Shown here: positions 31,477 through 40,660 of the stretch, piece after piece | Position numbering within the stretch: position 1 is the stretch's first letter | How the letters are laid out: every line of letters starts with the position of its first letter | NCBI RefSeq assembly: GCF_029028005.1 | Contig: NZ_JAOTPO010000024.1 | Coordinates: forward strand, 1-61,389 | Reading direction: 5' to 3' | DNA from: Alkalihalobacterium chitinilyticum | GTDB lineage: Bacteria > Bacillota > Bacilli > Bacillales > Bacillaceae_F | DNA length: 61,389 nucleotides | Translations under genes and position numbers: made by a program | Notes under the pieces: model-generated | Database searches by the model: none | Told to the model about the DNA's origin: nothing | What the model saw: only the letters and a program-made list of their open reading frames with translations

Positions 31477-31707
31477 TTATTGAATAAAAGATTCAAGTTG
31501 GTGGAGATCTGGATTTCTATTTAAAGCTTCTTGACAGTCTTCACAGATGACTTTTACATGGATATTACCATTACCATCATAATGAAGCATCTCTTTTCGT
31601 TCCACATCATTTAAGTGATCAAAACCGAGTTGTGTCGATGTGAGCGTTTGTTCCTCTATCTTACCTAGATCTAATTGACAATGACGACATTGGTAATGAA
31701 TAGCCAT
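31477..31707 (-). CDS. fin: Anti-sigma-F factor Fin (YabK)
   Basis: Small zinc-finger-like protein of 76 aa that in B. subtilis binds RNA polymerase and helps switch the forespore from sigma-F to sigma-G. It has two Cys-X2-Cys pairs, YQCRHCQ near residues 6-10 and VICEDCQE near 56-60. The ATG follows AGGAGG. It sits between pth and mfd, the conserved place of yabK. A sigma-F-like promoter is visible at 31743-31771, consistent with the known feedback control. A terminator follows, so it is probably made as a short forespore transcript. Confidence 0.9.
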   Translation of the reverse strand: MAIHYQCRHCQLDLGKIEEQTLTSTQLGFDHLNDVERKEMLHYDGNGNIHVKVICEDCQEALNRNPDLHQLESFIQ

Positions 31708-31742
31708 AGATTTTCCTCCTTGACGATTGACAGTCTTATTGC

Positions 31743-31771
31743 TAGTCTGTCCACATTAAGGTAATCTATTC
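31743..31771 (-). promoter_or_regulatory. Sigma-F-like promoter of fin
   Basis: The minus strand has GAATA (31767-31771) and GGACAGACTA (31743-31752) with a 14-bp spacer. Sigma-F promoters look like GYATA-N15-GGNRANAMTR, so each element has one mismatch and the spacer is 1 bp short. The start would lie about 28 bp before the fin ATG. Confidence 0.45.
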
Positions 31772-31787
31772 AGCACTTATCCATTGT

Positions 31788-32345
31788 CTAATTATACTGA
31801 TTCATGACATTTGGAAATTCATTTTTCAGCCAAAATCGACAAGCTTCCGTCGCTTTACTTATCGCTTGATCAAGCGCAGCCTTCTCTTCCGCTCGAAAAG
31901 TCCCAAGTACATGATTAACGACACTCACACCTGGATCTGGGCGTTCAACACCAATTCGAATACGCTTAAATTCGTTCGTACCTAAATGCGCATTTAATGA
32001 TTTTATCCCATTATGACCACCATGGCCACCTTTTTGCCTCAATCGGATTTGTCCAACCGGAAGATCCATATCATCAAATATAATAAGTACATCTTCAAGA
32101 TCTATCTTAAAATAATCCATTAATGGACGAACACTTTCTCCTGATAAATTCATATATGTAAGGGGCTTTAAAAGAAAGACTTTTTCTCCGTCTATAACAG
32201 CTGACCCATACACGCCTTTGAATTTCGTTTCACTTAGTTCAATACCCATCGATTTGGCACATTCATCGATCACCATAAACCCAGCATTGTGTCTCGTATT
32301 TTCATATTTTGTCCCTGGGTTGCCAAGTCCGACAATCAGCTTCAT
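31788..32345 (-). CDS. pth: Peptidyl-tRNA hydrolase
   Basis: Releases peptides from peptidyl-tRNA dropped by the ribosome (spoVC in B. subtilis). The 185 aa have the family landmarks [18 protein letters not shown] at residues 6-23 with catalytic His near 20. They also have [12 protein letters not shown] near 62-73, the DDMDLPVG block near 93, and GGHGGHNG near 109. The ATG at 32345 is chosen over a weak start three codons upstream because GAGGAG lies 9 nt before it. It lies downstream of ctc. Confidence 0.97.
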   Translation of the reverse strand: MKLIVGLGNPGTKYENTRHNAGFMVIDECAKSMGIELSETKFKGVYGSAVIDGEKVFLLKPLTYMNLSGESVRPLMDYFKIDLEDVLIIFDDMDLPVGQIRLRQKGGHGGHNGIKSLNAHLGTNEFKRIRIGVERPDPGVSVVNHVLGTFRAEEKAALDQAISKATEACRFWLKNEFPNVMNQYN

Positions 32346-32402
32346 TTCTCCCAACTCCTCAACTCTATATTCTGCTATAAAGGTTTTCTCCTTTATTCTC
32401 TA

Positions 32403-32438
32403 GAAAAAGGTATAACCTTTAAGTAGGCTATACCTTTA
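32403..32438 (-). terminator. Intrinsic terminator after ctc/rplY
   Basis: A 12-bp imperfect stem (AAAGGTATAGCC / GGTTATACCTTT) is followed by TTTTC on the minus strand, directly after the ctc stop. Confidence 0.86.
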
Positions 32439-32443
32439 GCTTC

Positions 32444-33082
32444 TTACTGCTCTTCATTTCCTTCTGTTTGTGCTTCATCGCCTTGTACAGCTTCAGGTTC
32501 GCCTTCTTCCTCTACTTGGCCGGACTCCTGTTCTGCTGGTTGTACAAGAACGGTGACAATCGTTTCTTCAGGGTCATTCGTAATTTCTACAGACTGCTGA
32601 CCGATTATATCTTTCACTTGGATAGAGTCACCAATATTCAGGTTCGATATATCCACTGTAATTTCTGATGGAATCTCTGAAGGTAATGCACGTATGGATA
32701 GTTGGTGAACTAAATGAGATACCATTCCACCTTCACCTACACCTGGTGCTTCCCCTACAAGATGAACTTTTACTTCTGTATCGACTTCAGAACTCATATC
32801 GACCGCACAGAAATCAATGTGAACAAGTTCATTTTTTAATGGGTCGACCTGCATATCATACACCATTACTTCATGCTTCTTCCCATTTACATCAAGTGAA
32901 ATAATAGAATTTCGTCCTTCATCTCTTATTAACTTTACAAAGTTAATTTGGTCAACGGCAATTGGTTGACTCTCAATTTTTTTCCCGTATAATATGCCGG
33001 GAACTTGGCCGTCTTCCCTAAATTTCCTCTTTGTTGAATTTTTCAAGTCTGGACGTGTTGTTGCTTGAAGAGCTACTGCCAT
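32444..33082 (-). CDS. rplY: 50S ribosomal protein L25, general stress form (Ctc)
   Basis: Binds 5S rRNA. In B. subtilis this is the sigma-B-induced Ctc protein. The 212 aa comprise the N-terminal L25 domain (1-90), with RPDLKNSTKRKFREDGQVPGILYG near the start, and the C-terminal TL5-like domain (95-190). A final acidic Glu/Gln-rich tail (about 190-212) follows. The ATG at 33082 matches the homologous start MAVALQA; the upstream frame to 33109 has no homology. A sigma-B-like promoter lies at 33125-33149. Confidence 0.95.
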   Translation of the reverse strand: MAVALQATTRPDLKNSTKRKFREDGQVPGILYGKKIESQPIAVDQINFVKLIRDEGRNSIISLDVNGKKHEVMVYDMQVDPLKNELVHIDFCAVDMSSEVDTEVKVHLVGEAPGVGEGGMVSHLVHQLSIRALPSEIPSEITVDISNLNIGDSIQVKDIIGQQSVEITNDPEETIVTVLVQPAEQESGQVEEEGEPEAVQGDEAQTEGNEEQ

Positions 33083-33124
33083 TATAATCACCTCTAACTT
33101 GTTTTTCATTTCTCTATATAAGGT

Positions 33125-33149
33125 TTTCCCTATTTATAGTAATTCAAAC
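33125..33149 (-). promoter_or_regulatory. Sigma-B-like promoter of ctc
   Basis: GTTTGA (33144-33149) and GGGAAA (33125-33130) are separated by 13 bp on the minus strand. The general-stress sigma-B consensus is close to GTTTAA-N13-15-GGGTAT, and ctc is a classical sigma-B gene, so the match is plausible. A sigma-A alternative in the same stretch is weaker. Confidence 0.55.
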
Positions 33150-33184
33150 AAATAAAGTGAATAAACTAAGCAGCATTGCACTTT

Positions 33185-34135
33185 TTAATCAAATAATGTA
33201 CTAACTGATTTATTTTCATGAACTCGAATAATTGCATCTGCCATTAATGGTGCAACAGACAACTCAGTAACTTTTTCAATTTTCTTTTCTTCCCCTAAAG
33301 GAATCGTGTTCGTTACAACAAGTTCACAAATTTTTGAGTTTTGAATGCGTTCAATTGCTGGACCTGAAAGTACAGGGTGAGTACAGCATGCATAAACATT
33401 TTTAGCTCCGTGTTCTATAAGAGCATTTGCTGCTAATGTAATCGTTCCTGCCGTATCAATAATGTCGTCAATAATAATTGCTGTTTTTCCTTCAATATTA
33501 CCCACAATATTCATTACTTCTGCAACATTTGGCTTCGGTCTACGCTTATCAATGATAGCAATTGGTGCTTTTAAGCGGTCAGCAAGTTTACGTGCACGAA
33601 TAACGCCGCCATGGTCTGGAGATACAACAACAACATCATCTAATTCTTTGCCTTTAAAATAGTCAGCTAAGATCGGTACACCCATTAACTGATCGACAGG
33701 AATATCAAAGAATCCTTGAATTTGTGTTGCGTGTAAATCAAGTGTTAATACTCTAGAAGCTCCGGCAGTTTCCAGCAGGTTAGCTACAAGTTTCGCCGTA
33801 ATCGGCTCACGCGAACGGGCCTTACGATCCTGACGAGCATAACCGTAATATGGTAATACAACATTAATAGATTTTGCTGATGCGCGTTTACAAGCATCAA
33901 TCATGATGAGAAGTTCCATTATATGCTCATTAGCTGGAGCACTTGTGGATTGAATTAGAAAAACGTCTCCACCTCGGATGCTTTCTTCAATGTTAATTTG
34001 TACCTCGCCATCACTAAATCTTGTGACAGAGCTTTTTCCCATCGGAATACCAATATGCTCGACAATTTCATGAGCTAATTCTGGGTTTGCATTTAATGTA
34101 AATACCTTTAAACTTGGATCACCATATTTGGGCAT
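33185..34135 (-). CDS. prs: Ribose-phosphate pyrophosphokinase
   Basis: Makes PRPP from ribose 5-phosphate and ATP for purine, pyrimidine, histidine and NAD synthesis. The 316-aa class I enzyme shows the regulatory N-terminal SDGEVQINI near residue 42, [12 protein letters not shown] near 130, and the catalytic flexible loop starting KRRPKPN near 197. The PRPP loop [12 protein letters not shown] lies near 217-228. It lies 21 bp downstream of glmU, with which it is co-transcribed. The ATG is followed directly by the standard N terminus. Confidence 0.98.
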   Translation of the reverse strand: MPKYGDPSLKVFTLNANPELAHEIVEHIGIPMGKSSVTRFSDGEVQINIEESIRGGDVFLIQSTSAPANEHIMELLIMIDACKRASAKSINVVLPYYGYARQDRKARSREPITAKLVANLLETAGASRVLTLDLHATQIQGFFDIPVDQLMGVPILADYFKGKELDDVVVVSPDHGGVIRARKLADRLKAPIAIIDKRRPKPNVAEVMNIVGNIEGKTAIIIDDIIDTAGTITLAANALIEHGAKNVYACCTHPVLSGPAIERIQNSKICELVVTNTIPLGEEKKIEKVTELSVAPLMADAIIRVHENKSVSTLFD

Positions 34136-34156
34136 TGTTGTTTTACCTCCAACCAG

Positions 34157-35539
34157 TTAGTTGTTCTTCTTTTTATCTTTAATTTTTGATACATAGCCTT
34201 CTTTATTCACTTGCCTTGCACGTGCAACAGAAAGAGCTTCGCCTGGTACATCGTCTGTTATCGTTGAACCTGCAGCGACATAGGCGTTTTTCCCAACTGT
34301 AACTGGAGCAATTAAATTACTATTGCAACCAATGAACGCACCATCTTCAACCTTTGTTAAATATTTATTCATACCGTCATAATTTACGGTTATGGAACCA
34401 CAACCTAAGTTTACATCTGCACCTATTTCGGCATCGCCTATATAACTTAAATGGGAAGCTTTACTTCTTAACCCCATCGTTGTTTTCTTAATCTCGACAA
34501 AATTACCTACCCGCACTTCATCTTGAATAGATGATGACGGTCGAATATGAGCAAATGGGCCAATGGAAACTTCATTTCCTATCGAGCTTTGATGGACAAC
34601 TGATTGTTTAATCGTTGTTTGATTACCAATTTGACTATCAACAATTTCTGATTGCGGACCAATCACACAGTCACTGCCGATTGTTGTCGCTCCCATAATC
34701 ATTGTACCTGGGTAGATAACTGTATCTTGCCCAATTTCAGCATCAGCAGAAATATAAGTGTTAGAAGGATCAATAATAGAAACTCCCTCTCTCATCCACT
34801 TTTTATTTATCCGTTCTTTCATAATTCGTTCTGACTCAGCTAATGCCACACGGTCATTTACACCTAGTGTTTCATCGAAAGAAGGCGTTTGATAAGCAGC
34901 AATCTTTTCACCAGCATCCTTTAAGATTTCAATGACATCGGGAAGGTAATACTCTCCTTGCACATTTTGATTTCCTACGTTTTGAAGCGCTTTAAATAAC
35001 GCCTGGTTATCAAAACAATACGTACCTGTATTTATTTCTTGGATCGTTTTTTCTTCCTCTGAAGCATCCTTATGCTCGACAATTCGTTCAACCAGTCCGC
35101 TTTCGTTTCGGACGATTCGGCCGTATCCCGCAGGGTCGTCTGCATGAGCTGTTAATACAGTGGCTAGTGCACTCTCTTGTTCATGATAAGAAAGCAAACC
35201 TTCGATTGTCTTTGCTGTCACAAGAGGTGTATCACCACATAAAACAACAGTCACTCCTTCTTTTGCTGCTAATAGCTGCTCAGCTTGCAACACGGCATGA
35301 CCTGTCCCTAACTGTTCTGCCTGAAGCGCATAAGTTACATCATCACCTAATTGTGTTTTTACCAGCTCAGCACCATGGCCAACGATGACGACGATATCAG
35401 AAAATTGCAGTTGCTTGACTTGGTCAACAACATGCTGTACCATCGGTTTTCCGCAAACAGGATGTAGAACTTTATAAAGCTTTGATCTCATACGTGTTCC
35501 TTGTCCCGCGGCTAAAATGACCGCAAATCGATTGCTCAT
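34157..35539 (-). CDS. glmU: Bifunctional N-acetylglucosamine-1-phosphate uridyltransferase / glucosamine-1-phosphate acetyltransferase
   Basis: Makes UDP-N-acetylglucosamine for peptidoglycan and teichoic acids. The 460 aa have the N-terminal uridyltransferase with AAGQGTRM at residues 10-17 and the lysine in [12 protein letters not shown] linker helix and a left-handed beta helix of hexapeptide repeats (about 255-450) follow. They contain FVEIKKT and [11 protein letters not shown] near 350-380. The promoter at 35570-35598 is very good, and prs follows closely. Confidence 0.98.
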   Translation of the reverse strand: MSNRFAVILAAGQGTRMRSKLYKVLHPVCGKPMVQHVVDQVKQLQFSDIVVIVGHGAELVKTQLGDDVTYALQAEQLGTGHAVLQAEQLLAAKEGVTVVLCGDTPLVTAKTIEGLLSYHEQESALATVLTAHADDPAGYGRIVRNESGLVERIVEHKDASEEEKTIQEINTGTYCFDNQALFKALQNVGNQNVQGEYYLPDVIEILKDAGEKIAAYQTPSFDETLGVNDRVALAESERIMKERINKKWMREGVSIIDPSNTYISADAEIGQDTVIYPGTMIMGATTIGSDCVIGPQSEIVDSQIGNQTTIKQSVVHQSSIGNEVSIGPFAHIRPSSSIQDEVRVGNFVEIKKTTMGLRSKASHLSYIGDAEIGADVNLGCGSITVNYDGMNKYLTKVEDGAFIGCNSNLIAPVTVGKNAYVAAGSTITDDVPGEALSVARARQVNKEGYVSKIKDKKKNN

Positions 35540-35569
35540 GTTTACCCTCCACAGTTTTATTCCATTAAG

Positions 35570-35598
35570 AATATATCTTAAATACGGTCTTATTTCAA
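35570..35598 (-). promoter_or_regulatory. Sigma-A promoter of glmU-prs
   Basis: TTGAAA (35593-35598) and TATATT (35570-35575) are spaced 17 bp on the minus strand. The start falls about 25 bp upstream of the glmU ATG, with a GGAGGG ribosome binding site. Confidence 0.75.
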
Positions 35599-35734
35599 GA
35601 TAAACTCCGTTTACTAAAGTCGGAAATCACGTTGGAAAACAAGGGGAAACGCCAGTGACCGGTTAGTCTGTACGCAAATATGCAGTAATTTTAATTTTCA
35701 CAGATTTGTCACTTATTTTGCCATTAGAATCAAA

Positions 35735-35845
35735 AGAGGCTGACTCACAAATGTCAGCTCTCTTCCAACCAGTACACTTTGCACTATGTCTAGCACATGA
35801 ATGTACCGGGAAAAGTTGCTTGACTTTTGTCATGAGTCAGCCTCT
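35735..35845 (-). terminator. Long palindromic terminator-like element after spoVG
   Basis: A 111-bp imperfect palindrome with perfect 13-bp ends (AGAGGCTGACTCA / TGAGTCAGCCTCT). The two arms remain similar through most of their length, with an inner GTACA / TGTAC pair. It starts 14 bp after the spoVG stop and is followed by TTTTG on the minus strand, so it should act as a terminator. It is far longer than a normal terminator and shares its ends with the element at 59876-59984. Confidence 0.75.
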
Positions 35846-35859
35846 ATCTAAACCTATGT

Positions 35860-36168
<309 letters not shown>

Positions 36169-36189
36169 TCAATGTAAATCAACAACTAT

Positions 36190-36217
36190 TTATTTCGCCA
36201 TTTCCTCTTCATTTCCT
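36190..36217 (-). promoter_or_regulatory. Sigma-H-like promoter of spoVG
   Basis: AGGAAAT (36211-36217) and GCGAAATAA (36190-36198) have a 12-bp spacer on the minus strand, close to the sigma-H consensus RNAGGAWWW-N11-12-RNGAATWW. A run of A and T lies immediately upstream, as at the B. subtilis spoVG promoter. spoVG is a classical sigma-H and AbrB target. Confidence 0.6.
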
Positions 36218-36332
36218 TTTTTTCTGTAAGAAAATTTAAATTTTTTTTGGATATTACAAAGTTGTTCACAGAATGTTCAAATTTGGGCGTATATTCTTCA
36301 TTAGTCATTCTCTAATTTACAAGCAGTGCATT

Positions 36333-37214
36333 TTACTTTTTTTCAAAACGTGAACGCAATCCTTCACCAAATAATTGAAGCGCAAAGATTGTAATGGTAA
36401 TCATTAAAGCCGGAGCTAACGGTATCCATATGTTTGAATGTAAGTATTTTCTGGTATCGGCTAACATCGTCGGCCAAATATGGAGGTCATTTCGAACTAG
36501 GATCCCTATGGCTTCGTCCAATACCCAGGTTTGTGCAAAAAACATGGATAAAAATCCCAACTGTCCTAGTAACAACATCACTCTTGAAGCATCTAAAAAA
36601 AAGAGTACGATTAAGGACGTCCTTAAATGTCTCCAGTAATATAGGCGTAACACGGTCAACCACTTACTTCCATTTATGATGGCACCCTCCATATATGTAG
36701 ATCGATCAATTTGTGCTACCTGAGTTTGAACAGCTGCAGCCGTTCGTCCACATTCAAGAAGTGCTAAAGTAAATAGAATTAATATAAACCGGTAATCTGA
36801 TGCGAGAAACATCGGTAAATTCATAAATAGCAAAGCGAAAAATAAAATGGGAACCATTGAAAAGAAACTATTTAAACTTGAAACGGTGAAATGAAAAAAA
36901 CCTTTATTTTTTCTAGCCAGAACGCCAAGAGGCACAGCCATTACATACCTAATAAGAGTAATCGCAAAAACGACCAGTAGCGTATCTTTACCCCCTGTAA
37001 TGATTAATGTTAGCAAATCAACACCATAATGGTCCGTTCCCAGCCAATACATTTGAGAAGGGGAAAATGGAGCAACTTCTATCGTGCCATCTTCGTGTAA
37101 AATGTACTCTTTGACATCGTCTGGGGACTGTAAAAATGGAAAATAGGGCCCAACCAAACAAATGACGAATAAAAATATTAATAGGATACTAGATATAATT
37201 AATGGTTTATTCAC
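36333..37214 (-). CDS. ABC transporter permease, peptide/nickel type (OppC/DppC-like)
   Basis: A 293-aa inner-membrane permease with an N-terminal anchor (4-26), a short outside domain, and about five membrane segments. The cytoplasmic EAA-like loop around residues 175-192 reads MEGAIINGSKWLTVLRLYYW. The early MYWLGTDHYGVDLLTLI matches the OppC family signature WLGTD..G.D. It overlaps the upstream permease by 8 bp, so the two form a heterodimer. No ATPase or binding protein gene is nearby. The substrate is unknown, peptide or nickel being inferred from the family. Confidence 0.82.
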   Translation of the reverse strand: MNKPLIISSILLIFLFVICLVGPYFPFLQSPDDVKEYILHEDGTIEVAPFSPSQMYWLGTDHYGVDLLTLIITGGKDTLLVVFAITLIRYVMAVPLGVLARKNKGFFHFTVSSLNSFFSMVPILFFALLFMNLPMFLASDYRFILILFTLALLECGRTAAAVQTQVAQIDRSTYMEGAIINGSKWLTVLRLYYWRHLRTSLIVLFFLDASRVMLLLGQLGFLSMFFAQTWVLDEAIGILVRNDLHIWPTMLADTRKYLHSNIWIPLAPALMITITIFALQLFGEGLRSRFEKK

Positions 37215-38172
37215 CGCGGCCTCCTCCTTTCCAAAGGGGAGAACGATACATAAACAGCTTACATATAAGTTGGACGAAAGCTACCAATGATATAAAAACA
37301 ATAACGATCGCAATGACTAACTCTGGTTCGTAATAATTAGCATCAAAAGGGGTGCGGTTCACTCCTCCTCCAATGGTAGCACTCCCAAATCCTAGCGCTT
37401 GGTATAACCGATAACCCGCCCCTGGGAAATACAATAAATACTCAATGATAAGTATATTGGATAGTGCATAAAGCAACATGGTCGGAATATGAGGAAAAAC
37501 TTGAATGATGCTGTTCCCAAATTGATGCTTCCTCAGAACATATAAGTTTGTCAGTCCTTTACTTTTACCAGTAACAACATACGGTTGCGTTCTCTCTTTT
37601 TCCAGGGAGGAAGATACAATCCTTGCCATGTACATCGTGGGAAAAAAAGAAAGTAACCAACCTGCTAGTAAAAAGTTATGCCAACTTTCATAGCCATACA
37701 AACTGAAATGAGGAAACCCAATACTTATAAGCCACAATAGAAAAACTTGTACCAAAATAATAAGAAAGAAATCAGGTAACGCTTGTAAAGTGAATGTCAT
37801 ATGGTGTCCAAAGACCGACCATTTGCTATGGCTGGTTGCATAATCAAAAAAGCCTTTCAATACACCAAATATTAAGGCAAAACAAAAAGCAATCGCTAGG
37901 ATCGTTAAGCTTCGACCTCCAAATGTGATGACATCTGAAAATACCGATGAACCAAAACGTGTTTCGCCAAGGGTCCGTTCTATAAAAATCATATTTGAAT
38001 ACGATTTTAAATTCTCTAAGTAATTAGCTAAAGAAAACGTATAGACAGGTTTAATTTCATACTCGGTAAACTCAAACCCTAAATCCCGCGGGATGAAGAC
38101 AAGTAAAATGATAATGAGTATAGCTGCCACCCAGCCTAGACATGTTTTGAATAATTCTTTTGCAAAAACCAA
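37207..38172 (-). CDS. ABC transporter permease, peptide/nickel type (OppB/DppB-like)
   Basis: An OppB-type permease, about 321 aa from the TTG at 38172. An N-terminal membrane segment (about 10-30) is followed by a long loop and about five further segments. The EAA loop near 210-228 reads SLEKERTQPYVVTGKSKG. The frame stays open to 38379, but the first 69 codons are charged and unlike the family, so the TTG with GAGGTG six nt upstream is chosen (a GTG at 38181 is second best). It lies between ridA and spoVG, where B. subtilis has no gene. The ATPase partners must be elsewhere. Confidence 0.78.
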   Translation of the reverse strand: MVFAKELFKTCLGWVAAILIIILLVFIPRDLGFEFTEYEIKPVYTFSLANYLENLKSYSNMIFIERTLGETRFGSSVFSDVITFGGRSLTILAIAFCFALIFGVLKGFFDYATSHSKWSVFGHHMTFTLQALPDFFLIILVQVFLLWLISIGFPHFSLYGYESWHNFLLAGWLLSFFPTMYMARIVSSSLEKERTQPYVVTGKSKGLTNLYVLRKHQFGNSIIQVFPHIPTMLLYALSNILIIEYLLYFPGAGYRLYQALGFGSATIGGGVNRTPFDANYYEPELVIAIVIVFISLVAFVQLICKLFMYRSPLWKGGGRGE

Positions 38173-38257
38173 AATATTCACCTCACATCTACTACTTTCG
38201 ACAAAAAAGATTAGTATTCCTTTTTTGGAATAGTAAAGGAGGTGGCGTCTAAAAGCC

Positions 38258-38404
38258 TTGAACTTTATTCCCATTCTTACTGGTATTAAGATTGTTGCAA
38301 CAAAAGAAGGTGTAACATTAACAGGGAGCGATTCTGATATTTCAATTGAGAGCTTTATTCCTACAGAAGAAAATGACAATCCAAGAATAGAGTGTATGAG
38401 TTGA
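38258..38404 (+). CDS. Putative 48-aa protein of unknown function, opposite strand
   Basis: The only good plus-strand frame in the ridA-permease gap. It would start at TTG 38258 and end at TGA 38402-38404, giving 48 residues. A strong AAAGGAGGTGG lies upstream at 38235-38245, but the distance to the TTG (12 nt from its end) is long. The product starts hydrophobic (FIPILTGIKIV) and ends acidic (PTEENDNPRIECMS). I do not recognise the family. The composition looks protein-like, not random, but a real gene is unproven. Confidence 0.35.
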   Translation: MNFIPILTGIKIVATKEGVTLTGSDSDISIESFIPTEENDNPRIECMS

Positions 38405-38413
38405 ATTAAAAAA

Positions 38414-38491
38414 AGCTGACCCTAGTTATAGGAGGTGGCTTCACTCTTCTATCCAGAAGGGAAGTCAGAACACCTAAACTAGAATCAGCCT
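38414..38491 (-). terminator. Long imperfect hairpin terminator after ridA
   Basis: The minus strand reads AGGCTGATTCTAGTTTAGG and, 40 nt later, its imperfect complement ending AACTAGGGTCAGCT, followed by TTTTTTT. The 78-bp structure is located 15 bp after the ridA stop. It resembles the longer palindromes at 35735 and 59876. Confidence 0.75.
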
Positions 38492-38506
38492 GATTTCGTA
38501 TTTTTC

Positions 38507-38881
38507 TTATTTCACTAAAGCAATAACTTCAATTTCAACTAAAACATCTTTTGGTAATCTCGCTACTTCAACACATGAACGTGCTGGTTTGTGTGTGCTA
38601 AAGTATTCACCATACACTTCATTTAAAAGCGGAAAGTCATCCATGTTTTTAATAAATACAGTCGCTTTTACAACCGTATCTAAAGAAGCACCTGCAGCAG
38701 CTAAAACAGCTTTTAGATTTTTAAAAACTTGGTGTGTTTGCTCTTGAACGTTTCCTGTAACTAAATCGCCTTCTGCGGTTAGCGGAATTTGTCCTGAGCT
38801 ATAGAACATATTATTTACGATAATTCCTTGTGAATATGGCCCAATTGCCTGTGGTGCATCACTTGTGTGGACTGTTTTCAT
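38507..38881 (-). CDS. ridA: RidA/YjgF-family reactive enamine deaminase
   Basis: Hydrolyses 2-aminoacrylate and other reactive imines that arise from PLP enzymes. The 124-aa protein shows the family marks IGPYSQG near residue 15, FYSSGQIPL near 28 and the active-site Arg in [11 protein letters not shown] near 98-106. It corresponds to yabJ of B. subtilis. The start overlaps the purR stop in ATGA, so both are translated from one message, as in many Bacilli. Confidence 0.96.
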   Translation of the reverse strand: MKTVHTSDAPQAIGPYSQGIIVNNMFYSSGQIPLTAEGDLVTGNVQEQTHQVFKNLKAVLAAAGASLDTVVKATVFIKNMDDFPLLNEVYGEYFSTHKPARSCVEVARLPKDVLVEIEVIALVK

Positions 38882-39729
38882 TTTACTTCCTCCTTCATAC
38901 GCTCTTGTAATTTACTTAAATAATTTCCAGGCTCTACCTTAATTTCTTTTTCTCGAATATCTACACTCGATATTTTAGAAATTGAAATATAATTATCAAC
39001 CAGCCGTTCTTCTTCGCCTTCAGACTCAACGAGAACACCAATTCCAACTACATTGGCTTGGAACTCTGCCAGTAGGTCCATCATTCCTCGTACAGTACCG
39101 CCAGCTACCATAAAATCATCGATAATGAGAACGTTCGATCCTGGTGAAAGACTTCTACGTGCGAGCGACATAGTTTGAATCCGTTTTGATGAACCTGAGA
39201 CGTAGTTAATACTAACCATTGACCCTTCCGTTACTCGATGGTCTCTGCGAACAATACTAACTGGAACATCTAGATGACTCCCAACCGCGTAAGCTAACGG
39301 AATCCCTTTCGTCGCTACTGTCATAACGGCATCAATTTTAACATTTCCATAAACAGCAGCAAACAGCCGGCCGATATTGTTCATAATTCGAGGTTGACCT
39401 AATACATCCATCATATACAAATAACCGCCAGGTAATAGCCGATCTGCTTTCGATAATTGAGCATTTAGTTCTGTTGTATACTCCTTCGCTTGCTCAACTG
39501 TTACCATAGGCATATATTTCACGCCGCCACTCGCGCCCGGTATTGTAAGTAAAGAACCAATTCCCTGTTCTTCAAAAATCTCTTTAACAATCCCCAAATC
39601 CTCACTAATGGAAGATTTAGCAGATTGATACCGTTCCGAAAAGTGAGTTAATGAAATGAGTTTATGTGGATTTTGTAACAAAAAGTTAGTCATATCAACT
39701 AACCTACCACTTCTTCTTAGCTTTTTCAT
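38878..39729 (-). CDS. purR: Purine operon repressor PurR (PRTase type)
   Basis: Represses purine genes. PRPP relieves, and (p)ppGpp can enhance, binding. The 283 aa have an N-terminal winged helix (1-75) followed by a type I PRTase-like domain (80-280) with the PRPP motif [13 protein letters not shown] near 200-212. The ATG at 39729 is selected because GGAGG lies five nt upstream; a TTG four codons earlier overlaps that site. Possible PurBoxes precede it at 39745-39789. It follows ispE by 40 bp. Confidence 0.96.
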   Translation of the reverse strand: MKKLRRSGRLVDMTNFLLQNPHKLISLTHFSERYQSAKSSISEDLGIVKEIFEEQGIGSLLTIPGASGGVKYMPMVTVEQAKEYTTELNAQLSKADRLLPGGYLYMMDVLGQPRIMNNIGRLFAAVYGNVKIDAVMTVATKGIPLAYAVGSHLDVPVSIVRRDHRVTEGSMVSINYVSGSSKRIQTMSLARRSLSPGSNVLIIDDFMVAGGTVRGMMDLLAEFQANVVGIGVLVESEGEEERLVDNYISISKISSVDIREKEIKVEPGNYLSKLQERMKEEVK

Positions 39730-39744
39730 TGCACCCTCCAACCA

Positions 39745-39789
39745 AAATCCGAATATTTATAAATAAATATTACACTTTTGTACGGTTTT
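39745..39789. promoter_or_regulatory. Possible PurBox pair upstream of purR
   Basis: A 12-of-13 match to the PurBox AWWWCCGAACWWT lies at 39745-39757 (plus strand AAATCCGAATATT). An inverted, 11-of-13 match lies at 39777-39789 (TTTGTACGGTTTT). The spacing of 19 bp between boxes is 2-3 bp longer than usual in B. subtilis. It would fit autorepression of purR. The second box overlaps the end of ispE. Confidence 0.4.
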
Positions 39790-40660
39790 TATCAAGGTGT
39801 TGTTGACTAATTAAACGAACGGCATATACATTGCTACAAAATCCTCGAAGACCGTTATAAATACGATTTAATCGAGACTCTTTTAGAACAAGTCCAAAGA
39901 CGGTCGGACCGCTTCCACTCATAAGGACGCCATCTGCTCCAAAGCGCTCCATTTGTGCTTTAATATGCTTAACTTCTGGATAAGCTTTAAACGTCACATC
40001 TTCTAACACGTTATGTAGTAACGAGCATATCTCAGTAAAGTTCTTTTCCTCAATCGCCTTTACCATTGCTTTCGTATCTGGATGAGTAATTTGATCAACT
40101 TTAAGCTTTCCGTATACTTCAGCCGTAGAAACTCCTATTGGGGGTTTTGCTAAAACAACCCAACAAGGTGGCGGCGAAGGAATCCTTTCAATGATTTCGC
40201 CCCTGCCTGTAGCTAAAGCAGTTCCTCCATACACACAAAAGGCAACATCTGAACCGATTTCCGTACCGATCGACGCAAGTTCATCAAGAGAAAGATTTAA
40301 TTGCCATAATTCATTAAGCCCTCTTAACGTTGCTGCAGCATCACTGCTGCCGCCTGCTAGTCCAGCTGCGACGGGTATTCGTTTGGTTATGTATATTGAA
40401 ACACCTTTATTAATGTTGTAACGCTCTTTTAAGATTTTAGCTGCCTGATAAGCAAGGTTCCGCTCATCGTTAGGAACAAAGCCTTCAGATACATCGACAA
40501 TGATTTGATCTGTCTCCAAATGTACAAGGTCGATACGATCTGCCAAATCAACAGTTGTCATCACCATTTCTACTTCATGATAACCGTCTTCCCTCTTTCT
40601 TAGAACATCTAATGATAAATTAATTTTAGCAGGTGCCTTCACCGATATTTTTAACTCCAC
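39770..40660 (-). CDS. ispE: 4-(cytidine 5'-diphospho)-2-C-methyl-D-erythritol kinase
   Basis: Phosphorylates CDP-methylerythritol in the non-mevalonate isoprenoid pathway. The GHMP kinase (296 aa) shows [12 protein letters not shown] near the start, the glycine-rich [16 protein letters not shown] near 105-120, and the C-terminal [14 protein letters not shown] near 250. The GTG at 40660 is chosen because AGGTGG lies six nt before it and the alignment starts there; the frame extends to 40693. The gene lies between sspF and purR, as in B. subtilis (yabH). Confidence 0.95.
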   Translation of the reverse strand: MELKISVKAPAKINLSLDVLRKREDGYHEVEMVMTTVDLADRIDLVHLETDQIIVDVSEGFVPNDERNLAYQAAKILKERYNINKGVSIYITKRIPVAAGLAGGSSDAAATLRGLNELWQLNLSLDELASIGTEIGSDVAFCVYGGTALATGRGEIIERIPSPPPCWVVLAKPPIGVSTAEVYGKLKVDQITHPDTKAMVKAIEEKNFTEICSLLHNVLEDVTFKAYPEVKHIKAQMERFGADGVLMSGSGPTVFGLVLKESRLNRIYNGLRGFCSNVYAVRLISQQHLDKNRTKV

